Shown piece by piece: positions 23,023-34,215 of a stretch of DNA of 64,000 bases. Below the pieces are notes generated by a model, which searched no databases, was not told the DNA's origin, and saw only the letters and a list, made by a program, of their open reading frames with translations. A program made the translations under genes and the position numbers. Positions within the stretch are counted from its first letter, which is position 1. The number at the start of each line of letters is the position of its first letter. The stretch is from Anseranas semipalmata (taxonomy: Eukaryota; Chordata; Aves; Anseriformes; Anseranatidae): positions 64,474 to 128,473 of the forward strand of contig VXAA01007187.1 in the NCBI GenBank assembly GCA_013399115.1. Direction: 5' to 3'.

Positions 23023-26000
23023 TCTTCCTGAAGGAAAAGTCCTGAATGTCAAAGAACATTCCACCCTAAGATGCATACTGGGAGGCAACACAGCAGAGAC
23101 AACACCTGTTTGTCCTCCTGAAGCCTTCAGACTCTCTGATTATCTTCTCTGATCCTATTTCTACTTTAACTAGGGGAGTCTGTGCTTCACGTCTGTTAAA
23201 TTCATCAACATTTCCCTCACAGAGATTTTATTGCACAAATAGGCCTTGCTGCTAAAATGCCTCTAGCAATAGTTTGAGGTAGGTGGCTGCATCCTGGCAA
23301 CATTTTCAGCATTACCCTACTGGGTAGGAAGGGGGAGAGCTATTGTTTCTGAGAGCCTGCCACGAGACTATAGCACTATACTACAGAAAGTGTATGCATC
23401 TTTGACATACGCACATTAGATATAAAAGAGATAATTTTACTGGGGACAATAGCATTTTTCATATAAAGTTCCCATCGAGGCAATGTCACACAGAAGTACA
23501 AAAGGTTTTTAATTGGATTTCTTCAACAAAGACAAAAAAAATCTAAATGTCTTGAAAGACAGATTAGTTTCTTCCCCCAAATAGTCATATCTAATTTGGA
23601 GAAATGAAGGTTACTTGTATGACAGAGTTTACTCAGCACAAAATTTTTAAGTAAGCCAAGTGCCATACCACTCATCTGCTAATCATGGATACCTGAAAAA
23701 GCAATATTCTGGGACTGAGTTGTTATATGAGACATGGGGCTGATGGGATTACCAGGCACTTTTCAAAGTGTACATGTAACCTTATTGAACTTTTCCATGT
23801 TTCATATAACTGAATTTATTTGAGTGGTCCAGCCAAAACGGCTCAGTGATCTTTGGAAAAGTGCTAAGGAAAAATAACCCCAGCCTTGCTACTTTCCCAT
23901 TTGTCTGCAGGAAGGGAGAGGAACGCTCACACTGGTACTACACAGCCAGTGCACTGCCTGACAAATTTGATTCAGCAATACAAATGTAATTTGGTTCGGG
24001 ATTGGGCCCAAATTCATATTTTCACTTGAATGGTCAAAGCACATGGAGTTTATGCTTGCAGCAGGATAGATAAAACCTTGATCTGATAGTAAAGCAAGCA
24101 GTTGAAATAGCAATCATGCTGTGTCAGCACTCTGCAGTATGTGGCTAAGGCATTTCTGATATAGAGACCATGAAATCAGACTTACTGGCAAAACACAGTA
24201 ACCCACACTGCACCCCGGCTATTATTGCTCTTAACCATCTCTTATCAACTTCTACCTTGGAGAGCTGGGAAAGGAAGGCTTAGAGATTGCTCCGCACTTT
24301 AATGTCCATCAGCATGTTCACATTATGGAAGCACATACACCCAAGCAATTGAGCCAGAGAACAGAGCTGTGCAGTTCCTCTCGACCTCAAGAGCTCCTTG
24401 TTCAACTGACAATATGTTTGGTAGTGCCTTAGGGACTTCATTCAGAAGGAAAAATGAATGTGCACAATCACAATTCAAGTGGTGCACACAAGCTGCGCCT
24501 ATTTCCTTCCACAAAATCCCAGGCTAAAACAATTTCTAGAGCACACAGAGATCCAAATTCACCTACAGACAAATTTGGGTGAGTGACGCCACAGACGAAC
24601 ATGGTTCAGTCTTTGCTGCTCGCTGCTTCCCTCTCCAGACTCCAATACAATGCCAGCTGGGCTTAAAATGCTACAGTGATATTTTCTTGGCAAGGTTTCT
24701 TATAACATGTTCAAGAAAATCAGTTATTAGAAACACAGCCCACCTGGTGGATATGCTCTTCCTCACTCCAAAATGAGTTGTGGTATCAGACAGAAGGGAA
24801 ATAACAGAAGGATCAACTTTTGACTTGCAGGTAATAACAGCCTCATCAAAACCAAGGCAAATAACACCAGCATGGGTAATTATATGAACCTAGGATACCC
24901 TAGTAAAAATCACAAGAACACAGGAGCTGTAATCTTCCTAAATATTTGTTTCTCATTGAAATAAAAGCATTAGACTTCTAAATGATAGTTTAAAATAACG
25001 GCAATAATTTGTTTCCAGCTGGTACAATCATTTAATAAAATGCCTGCTGTGTCTCCAGGAATAATATTCTTCTTTCCCTGGCAACAAATATAATTACCCT
25101 GGTTTTGGACCACCAGTTAAGTCCATCCCCAAAGCTTTCTCACTCTAAGTACAAGATATTCAAAAAGAATAATTTGCCATATGGAAGATAAGGAATTAAA
25201 AAAAATATCCTGAAATATGCAAGTGAATTGGGAAAAAAAAAAAAATCTAGCAGAAGGCTGAAGCCACTTCACTGTTATAATTATTCATCTAATGTTTTAA
25301 TAATAAGAAAAAAAGCAGTCTCTTTCTCTTCTCAATGAAATTCAAACTCCACACTTTGTAGGTGTTAAACTTAGCACCTTCATGCTATAAGGAGGTAAGG
25401 AGAAGAGAGAGCCTCCAACTGACAGTAGACTGGATGAAAATACTACCTGGAGCTGTAGTTAGCTATCTGGCTGACATTAATTGGCATTGTTTGTCAACAG
25501 CCAAAGAAGAATGAGGTGCTAAGTGTTGCTGAAGGGTTAAGGTAGCACTGCTTGTAAGGCTGCTTGTTAAAAACATGTCATTTACATAATGTATAATAAC
25601 TATTTCTCTTCTCCAGGCTCCAGAACAAATATTTGAGTAATAAAAATAAAAATGATTATATTGTTTTTCTTTCCTAAAGCACGACTAAGAGAAGAGAGAG
25701 GAATAAAACTGTCTATGGCATAACTGTCCCAGTGGTACAATACATTTTTCAACATTTTGATGAAGCAGCTTGTTTGGACAAAATAGCTGTGTGTTTATGA
25801 AACAATGTTATTTAGCATTTTAAGCCTGGAGCTGACATGCATTGTTCCCAAGCAGTGTGATCAAGTTTGAACAGTAAAAAGAACACACTTTGTTTTCCTT
25901 CTCCCCATGTAGTTTTAAAAATGAAACTTAAGATCAGGAGAGATCCATTTAATGGCAATTCTTGGAGAATCAGTCAAGAGCAGTTTTATGAAGCTATTAT

Positions 26001-28759
26001 GATAGCTGGAATGCAGCAAGGTGATCATAACTCAAGCATACATGCCTTACAAAGGGAACATGCAAGTATGAGGAGGACAGGAATAACTATAGGTACTACA
26101 GCTTAATGAGACAAGAAATTCATAGTCATCAGTAAACAGATTCATCACTCCTCTAGGAGGAATGTAGCAGCAATGTAAAAGTGGTGGTAAATAAATACTT
26201 CAGGAAATTTTGTTGAGCAACAAAGAACTGTACTGTAAAGTGTATATAACAACATGCATATAACAATGCAAAAGTACATTCAAAACCCAGGTATTTATTA
26301 CAGACTACACCTTTACTGGGAAAAAAAATGAATGCTGTCTTGTTCACTGTCAACATCCAAGCTTTTGATTAAATAACTGGTCTGACTTTTCCTGCTTCTA
26401 GCAGTCTGAGAGCAGCGACAATTTAAAAATTTGCATACGTTTCCCAAAATGAGTAACACCCAGATTGTTTTGCTAGCCCCATTACAGACGTATGCTTTTG
26501 CCAAAGCAGTGCTAATTCTCACAGTGTGTTGCCGCTGCAAAAAGCAAAAGTCCTCAGGCTGTTCTAGTTCAGACTCACTGGGGAAAGCTAATGGCACTCC
26601 ACACCTTGCAGTGCTCGGCCCCTTGTGCGGTTGCATCAGGGCTGTCCTTGCCACCTTCTTAAAGGCTAATTGCAGAAACACAGAAGTGGTGTTTCCCAAG
26701 GCAGTCCGCACTTCCTCTGGCTAGTCTTGTGAGCCGCAGCTGGGCACGGCAGTACCCAGGCTAGTTGGGGGCTGTGGCACCCTGGAGTTCCAAGTACGTC
26801 TGTCCAGACAAGATGCTGAAGGAAGGTTACTCCCACTACTTGAGCTTTGGCACTGAAAGCAACTTAGAGTGTAGAAATTACATCAAAACCCTGGACAAAT
26901 TCACTGCAATCTCAGCTGAAGAGATACTTCCCATAGTAGAACCTTTCCCCCGCAATCTCTTCCTCTCCTTTTTAAAATGAACTTGTCACAGGCCTGTGCT
27001 GTTTACTTTCTTGTCTTCAGACAAGGATCCATACACACACCACCTTTTCCTGCATTACTCAGATTCACTTCTCCTTAAAGTGAATAGCGTGTACAAATTC
27101 CAACTGATGTAACATGCACTAACCTTTAATTTAAGTTAAAAAAGTCAGTAGGAAACATCAGACCCACAGTTCTGCTTATTCCAGTGACTTGTGTTCACCA
27201 AGTCTCTTTAGAGTAGAGCTGGCCAAATGGGAAATACTAGTTGGACTTAATTAAAGTATTTCATGGGAATGTATGCACTTTGTCTAAATTCAGTGGAAAT
27301 TATATAAAAAAGGAATACTCTTATAAAGGTCAAAATGTTTCCTTTTGATATTTAAATTCTTTAGTATAAGTAAGTGACATATGATTGTTGGGGAATCACA
27401 ACCAATTGTTCTTCATACATATAAAGAGGACATTCTTTTCCAAGTCTAAATGGACAAGAAAAATAAACAGGGATATAACATCCAAACATAGGACTAGACT
27501 GTAATACCTTCACTCACATTAAAGAATAATTTTTTATATATATAATCCCACTGATGTTAGGACTACTGATGAAATAAAGGACCTTATTTGCCCAAAAAAG
27601 TTGATGGTCTGGCTTAACCCAATCAGGTTTAGGAAATGAAAATATCCTGTGCAACTTGTGATTTGAATATATTTGATGGCTTTACTTCTTTGCTACTTTT
27701 AGTTCCATCATAACCCCTAAAGATTCCACTTTGTTTACTTTGGCCAACTTCAGCCAAAAGCCTGAGGCTTCATCCCTTCCTAATCTTTCACAAAGTGATG
27801 AAGTGCAGCTGTTCAGATCTGCTTTCCAGAGGTTTGCTAGTCCTCCCTCTATGAAGTCTCTTCTAAATGTGATTGAGGAAAAATAATTGGTATTAAATAA
27901 CTTCAGGGAAACAAACTATTCTGGATGGCTACAACTCAAGATCTTCTTATAGAAGGCATAATAAAAAGCTACCACTGAGTGAGAAAGGGATACTGAAATT
28001 TAGTGCTTGCAAGTAACTTTTCACAGACTCTGGCATCCACCAAGTCTCTAATTCATCATAGTTTCAGAGCTGTTCTATAGCTTTTCACATCTACAGATTT
28101 ATATGTTCTGCTTTTGCTAGGGTTTTTCAGTCCAAGCCAGTGGCCCTTCTGGAGAATGACTGATCTCTTCCAGCAGCCTTTTTCTCTCACACTTGTGTGG
28201 ATTTGATGCTCATGACAGCACCAGACTTGCAGCTCTTAAGACCAAGCCTCTCTCTTTATGCACTGAACAGACATAGCTAGCTCCAGCCTCCTTGTCTTCA
28301 TGCACTGGAGGTGACTGAAGCACATAACAGTGATAATCTAGCTCCTTAAAGCATTCTTTACACTTTCACATAGTAGGAAGAGATATGAACAAGTGATGAG
28401 GCCATCATGTCGCAATGACAAGTCAAATCTTTGGGTCTGCTGGTGAGTTATCAACCAATTTCTAAATGAGTGCTATTTCGGTAAGAACTTCTGTTTGGTG
28501 GGAAGCAGGTATATACATCATCTGTCTCTTTCACAGGGGTCAAGCAGCTCTAACAGAGCAAACAAGCTATTGTAGATGACATCCATCAAATTCAAATCCA
28601 TAACATACAGAGACCTTTACATCTAAATTGCTTTTCCTCTGTTGGCCATGACTTACGAAATCAGCATCCTTTCAGAGTAAGATTCCAGCTTCACTGACAA
28701 CAGTGGTGATCTTTCTCATTGGTGTGAATGGAGCAGAGACTTCACACTCAGTGCTCAAG

Positions 28760-28866
28760 ATCACAGAATTACCAAACAGTCAGGTTTGGGGGGAACTCCC
28801 AATGTCAGCTGGCTCAGCCCCCTGCTTGAAGAAGGGCCAGCTTTGAAGCCAGAGCTTGGTCAGCAT
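28760..28866 (-). mobile_element. Old, degraded CR1 3'-end fragment
   Basis: Reading the plus strand, TCACAGAATTACCAAACAG is followed by GGTTTGGGGGGAACTCCCAA and GGCTCAGCCCCCTGCTTGAA. This follows the layout of a reverse-oriented CR1 tail: a cACAGAATcaccaagg start, a ggaacct block, then a ccccctgct...gggccagct block. Divergence is high and the far end is unclear, so the copy is old. It lies in opposite orientation to the CR1 at 29526. Confidence 0.65.
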
Positions 28867-29138
28867 AAAATCTCTGCTGTACTATAAGAAGAAGAAGAAT
28901 GGATTGCTTTGTCTTCCTGGAAAGGGCTTCCAAATGAAGGCAACCTTTTCAAAGGAAATTCTGGGGAAAAGCCTGAAGTAGCAACCCCTTCCTTTCCCCT
29001 CCTAATTTATTTATTAATACATTATCTGTTACCTACTCTTAAGTTTAAAGATCCTTTCACTCCAAAACCACTTATTCTCTCACTGCAGCACAGCCACCTC
29101 CTGAAACAAAAGTTCCATAATCTGTTTTTTTTTTTTTT
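28867..29138. other. Short non-coding interval
   Basis: No feature is recognised apart from the T run leading into the gap. An open frame running across the gap (28909-29355) is held open by N and homopolymer sequence and is not a gene. Confidence 0.6.
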
Positions 29139-29217
29139 NNNNNNNNNNNNNNNNNNNNNNNNNNNNACCCCCGAAAAAAAAATTCCCATAATTTTTTTTT
29201 TTTTTTTTTTTTTTTTT
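29123..29217. repeat. T tract containing a 28-base assembly gap
   Basis: A T run starting near 29125 enters 28 N (29139-29166). After the gap come ACCCCCG, an A run, AATTCCCATAA and 26 T (29192-29217). The words on both sides of the gap look alike: AAAAGTTCCATAATCTG then T before it, and AAAATTCCCATAA then T after it. This suggests one locus represented twice around an unresolved homopolymer. Confidence 0.85.
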
Positions 29218-29525
29218 GCAGATCCTCAGCAACTGAGATCCTGCCTCTCTGCCTGCCCACAGCTGATTTCCTTTTTTCTGTCCCTCAGGCCCAACACTCA
29301 GCTTCTCCCCTTCCTCCCCCAGGGTACAGCAACATCACTGCAGTGCCTGAACTAACAGCAGTTTTATTAGGTTGGCCTCTGCTCCACTTCAAATTCCACC
29401 TTTAAAATTAGTGTGTCTCATTAGCGTGCACACGTGGCCAGCTGAGAAGCAAAGGAAACACAGAAATCATTCAGCACTCCCATTAACATCATGACATTTT
29501 AAAATTTTGCTTTAAGTGCAGACAT

Positions 29526-30048
29526 GACTGGAGTACTGCGTCCAGGTCTGGGGCCCCCAGCACAAGAAAGATGTGGCCCTGTTAGAACGGGTCCAGAGGA
29601 GGGCCACAAAGATGATCAGAGGGCTGGAGCCCCTCTCATATGAAAATAGGCTGAGAGAGCTGGGGATGTTCAGCCTGGAGAAGAGAAGGCTCCTGGGAGA
29701 CCTCATTGCGGCCTTTCAATACTTAAAGGGGGCTTACGAAAAGGATGGAGAGGGACTCTTTACTTGCGTAGATAATGATAGGACAAGGGGCAATGGTTTT
29801 AAACTATAAGAGGATAGTGTAGACTAGATGTTAGGAAGTAATTCTTCATTGTGAGGGTGGTGAGGCACTGGAACAGGTTGCCCAGAGAAGTTGTGGATGC
29901 CCCATCCCTGAAGGTGTTTAAGGCGAGGCTGGATGGGGCCCTGGACAACCTGATCTAGTGGGTGGCACTCCTGCCTACGGCAGGGGGGATGGAACCAGAT
30001 GATCTTTAAGGTCCCTTCCAACCCAAGCCATTCTATGATTCTATGATA
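29526..30048 (+). mobile_element. CR1 LINE fragment, about 0.5 kb
   Basis: A 5'-truncated CR1 covering the end of ORF2 and the 3' untranslated region. It starts in the block that translates as [11 protein letters not shown] and continues to [20 protein letters not shown] and [15 protein letters not shown]. It ends with two CATTCTATG/ATTCTATG units near 30030-30048. Its 3' untranslated motif (CTACGGCAGGGGGGATGGAA, then CAGATGATCTTTAAGGTCCC) differs from the copies at 6492, 37383 and 45046, so it is another subfamily. Truncation removes the whole catalytic reverse-transcriptase core. Confidence 0.95.
29530..29809 (+). pseudogene. CR1 ORF2 C-terminal remnant with in-frame stop
   Basis: The visible protein runs from the [15 protein letters not shown] block through [10 protein letters not shown] and then meets a TAA (aaactaTAAgagg) at about 29807-29809, where the family protein would continue for about 60 more residues. 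Downstream the matching frame also shows a TAG (gtagacTAGatg). Coding capacity is therefore lost. The apparent GTG-started frame at 29573 is an internal part of this remnant, not an independent gene. Confidence 0.9.
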
Positions 30049-33000
30049 TGAGTCTATGACGGGGGAGACTAAGGCATTTTATCTGTACCTAAAGAAATCA
30101 GTGGCAAAATTTGCCTAGTCTGATCTATGCAGCATACAAGTCTGTTATCTACCACAAAATGCAAGATAAAACAAATAGCCTCCAGCAGAAATGCTGTGAA
30201 GAAACCCTGCAGTCAAATGTGTCATCAGAAATGCAGCATGAAAAAAGCAGGTTTTCCCCAGATGAGGGGAAGGACAGACGTGTAGAAAACAGAGGTTACA
30301 CTTCCATTTTTGGGAATGGTTTGCTGTGGTTTTAAAGAACAAAAAATGTGGTGTGTCAGCCACTGGCAGAGGAAAATGGTAAGTTATACTATTTTCAGCT
30401 ATAGATCTAAACCTTTGTTTAGTTTGGCTTCTTCCCCAGTCAGGTTTCTTCTTAACCTTCTGTCCTCAGCAACACTACTCCCTCCTCCTTTACTATTACA
30501 CAGCAAGGCACTTAAAGCTGAAGACATCCTTGGGGGGGTGGGTCACACATTAGGGCTCAGAAACAACAGTTCATTTAAAAGATACCCTAAGCTCAGGCTG
30601 AGTCCCACCTACTGTGTGCACTTGAGAAATCTCTTCTGGTAGTATCTGTACATGTAACATGAAATACTGGGGTTTTCTCATAAGGGCCGCAGGGTGATGC
30701 TCTATTTACTCTGAGTTTTGAACACTGATTCCACTTACCTAACACTACACATCCCAGAATTTAGCACCTCTGACTTTTTGTGTTCACATGCATATTTTTG
30801 GGAAAATATTATTAATTGCACTGTACATGTAAAATCTGCTTCTCGTGGAAATTACAGGCAATTTCAGCATCAAGGCTAAACAAACAAACCTCTTTGTAGG
30901 AAAATAAAAGGGGAAAACTCAACATAGGAAATATTACAGAAAATCACCATTCTGTTGTGTTCTTCCCTGTCACAAATACTGTCCTCTGGCTTTAACCATG
31001 TGCTTAGACTTTGATGAGACAAAAGGGAAGAATTCCTGCTGCTTCTTCTTGCATGTCAATAGCATTAGTAACATCACCATCTCATAACTGTCTATAATCT
31101 TGTCTTGATGATGACACCAGATGTCAGCTTTAGACAAGCATTCAATTAACATTTTACATACCACAAAGGTTTGGTTTTGTTATTGTTAATGTAATGTATA
31201 TATGCTTTCTCTATAAATTACTTTATCTGCTTTTACAACTGTTTTGGAGCTATCTATATCTCACAAGTAAAAAACAGCACTATGAAATAGTCATGTGTAA
31301 ACACAGTGAAACCTATAAAAGGATTTTGACATTAAAAATGCTCCTAATACCACATTTGACTCCTGGTGTTCAGCCTTCCCATGGAGCCCTTCTCTTCCCC
31401 ATGTTACATGCCCTGCTTCAGGCCTTGGCTTTGAAGCCAAGCCTCCAACCCTTTGGCAGTAAACCTCCAACTCTCAAAGTAATGGGTATCTTGGTGTGCG
31501 TGTTCCTACAGGACACTGCTTTGAGAATTTTAGCAATATCGAGATGGTTCAGTTCTACAGACATGTTTAGCTCTTCCCATAATAGACCAGCATGTAAAGC
31601 AAGAGTCCCACTTCCCTGGCCTAATACTTCAACCTCCTGTTCCTGGCATTGAGCAAACTTCTGAAGAGAGATAGACCTTCAAAGGGTGAGTACTTTCGTG
31701 CTAGTGTAACTCCCTGCACTGCCTCACTGATTCTGCAGAAGCGAAGGAATTGGTAGCAAGGTAATTGCCTCATTTAAGGCACTAAGCCTTTATACTGGTT
31801 TAACATTATCCATAAAGTGCACCTGTGACCCTCTGTGGATTTATTCCTTTTCTTTCAGTCAAGGTCTCTGGCAAAAGGACTTTCAACCCAACCCAGCCCT
31901 ACACTGGGAAGTTAGATACTTGGGTGGGGGGGGAGTCAGTGCTAGCACAGGAGGGGTTTTACGCTTATTTAGACAGATGTTTACCACTTGCAGTACCTGT
32001 GACCCTTCCCTCTTTGCTCATTCACTTCATCCACTCAGCTCAGTATCTAGATCTCAGTTTGGAGGCTTTGCACATTGACCATTTGCTCCAATCTCTTAAT
32101 CTGTTGACTGTTCCTTTTCTTTAACCTGAACTTCTCCCATACCATTCTTCTTGCTAGGACTGGTTCCCTCATGCTCTGGTTGGACCCAGGAGACAAAATA
32201 CCATCCACCACAGTGACAATAGAGGGGCCTCCACTGCTCTGTCAACAGATTAAACCTCAGGAGCATCCCGTCCCCTGTGGGACCTCCATGAAGTCTCCAC
32301 ATAACTGGCATTCCAGACAACTTGCATTTGAGACTGCCTCCCACAGAGTGTGCTGTGAGTCAGCTTTGTGTGGTGAACACTGGAAATGGAGCAATGCCTG
32401 TATTAACACAGCTATGCAGTATGCACAGGACTGCAGTTTCAGACAGGATACTTACAATGGCCACATCTATATATCTGTCTGAAAAATTCCCCACCAGATC
32501 TAGTTTGGCAATATTTTTCAGGCAGAAATAGGTTCTCTTTGGGAGGGAAATGCTGTCAAAAGAAAACATACAGACTGAATTCCAATGCTGAATAAAAAAA
32601 GTGTAGTGCTCACAAGACCAGGAATCACAATTCTCCAAGCTGGAGGTGACTCTGCCTTCAGTACAACAAATCTCACGTTGTCTTTGGGAAGGAAGCCATC
32701 GCACTGATGGATGTGCACCATGCTATCACTAGAAAGCAGGGAAGGGAACATCACCACCAGTGGATGTCTTGAACACCAGAAAGGATGAGGTGAAAAGCAC
32801 CTTTAATACCACTCCTGAAAGGACTTCTACCACCATGGGCCACAAACTTGAGCCATCCAAACTGAGCCTGGCACATCCTTTACCTTCTTTACCTATCCTT
32901 TTCCCCTAGCATACCTTGAATAAACTAAGGCTGTGGTTGAACTTTCTGAAGTTACTGGACTAAGGCTGCAACCACAATGGGAGGAGCAGGAAATACATCT

Positions 33001-33314
33001 GCTGATCAGACAGATCACTCCACTCACCTTGTAACAGTGGGTATTGCATGGGAAAAAGGATGCCAGCCAGAAAGGTAGATGTGGGAGGTCTGATGGTACA
33101 GAGCTGGTGCAGCTGGGTGTATAAATAATCCATGAAGATCAGCAAGACTTTAGAGTCTGACAGAAAAAAATCATAATGGTTATTAATAATTGATGCCCTT
33201 CTCAAAGTGCCTAGGAGCACTATGTGTATTCCCCCAAGGACTGTGGCAAAGTGTGGCAGTGATCCTGTCCTGCACATCTAAGGCAGTGACTAGCCGGTAA
33301 TCTGCAAGAGACTG

Positions 33315-33908
33315 GTGCTGGCGCCGGGGTTATCAAATCAAGTCCCAAAGATAAGGCTGCCGACTGGCCCTGCAGTAACCGCTGAGAGGCTGCCGCTTGC
33401 TGTGGTGTGTTTGCTTTTCTGCCTCCTGCTTCTTCCCTTCACCTGGATCTGCCTCAGCATGCTGGGACAGTTGAAGGGTGACAGGTGGGACATGGTGTGG
33501 GCAGGGTACCGGGGACCATCAGCTTTGCTGCCTAGTGCCAAGGCAGTCTGTGCAGTGTACAGTGTGGGTGGCCCAGAGGGCTGCCTTGGCAGATCCTCAG
33601 ATGGACACACATGGGGCAATGAGCAGGGAGTAGCTGGGAGTGACCTAAGGGGGCAGCATGGACATGTACACATGCCTCCCGCAGCTGTGCCTCTTTGCTT
33701 GGCTCAGTATAGGAAGAGACCCCCATCTCTTCATTCACCCAGTTGGTCTCACCACTCAGCCAAGCTGTCTAAATACACTTATTCCATAACACTCACTGCA
33801 GCAGGTAGTGCAGCAGGAAGGGCACAGCACAGCTTGTCACAGCTAATCGGAAATACAGTTCACAAAATAAGGACTGAGGTCCGGACTCCGTTGAAATCTG
33901 CAGGGTAA
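33315..33908 (+). other. Longest non-CR1 open frame (197 codons); coding status doubtful
   Basis: The frame is open for 197 codons, but the first codon is GTG. The first in-frame ATG comes at about residue 49 and would give about 149 residues. Residues ~26-50 are hydrophobic (LAVVCLLFCLLLLPFTW), but that segment lies upstream of the ATG. I recognise no domain. The local G/C richness lowers stop frequency, and an antisense frame of 111 codons is also open across the same stretch, which argues for composition rather than coding. It could be one exon of an unknown gene, but no convincing splice context stands out. Confidence 0.12.
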
Positions 33909-34214
33909 CTCACATCTTTATATTCCACCCAAACTAAGTTTTCCTCTTTTCTGCCACCCTTTTCTCATCCCTGATTTTCCTGCTTTACAGTAAATTTTAA
34001 AGTACATTCTTTCAGGACAGAGACAGTGTTTTTTTTCAGTGCAAAGGGCCATTGTTATTTCAATAATCAGTTTTTCCCCACGTGCCCTAACACCCTCTTA
34101 CAGCACTGTCATTATCACAACTGGAACAGCATCTCAGAACCCATGTACAGACAATGTATACTAACAGATTTAATGGTCTTAACTACCAAGACGGCAAAGG
34201 TTTCCCCACCCACC

Positions 34215-34215
34215 N
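34215..34215. other. Single ambiguous base (N)
   Basis: One unresolved base in TTTCCCCACCCACCNATTG. No biological meaning. Confidence 1.

Larger units (their letters stand above)
21001..28759. other. Non-coding unique sequence
   Basis: No gene is recognised. The 21281-21660 part has overlapping open frames in three plus-strand frames, which is typical of chance in stop-poor sequence rather than of coding DNA. (AAAT)n repeats lie at 22998-23022. A nuclear-receptor-like element lies at 22808-22821. The stretch 26420-26800 is locally richer in G/C without a recognisable product. Confidence 0.6.

Noticed and set aside
28909..29355. 148-codon frame across the 28-N gap
   Set aside because: It exists only because N codons and T runs contain no stop. 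The sequence around the gap is itself suspect.
32171..32482. 103-codon ATG frame with several cysteines
   Set aside because: Cysteine spacing follows no domain I know, and an antisense frame is also open over part of it.
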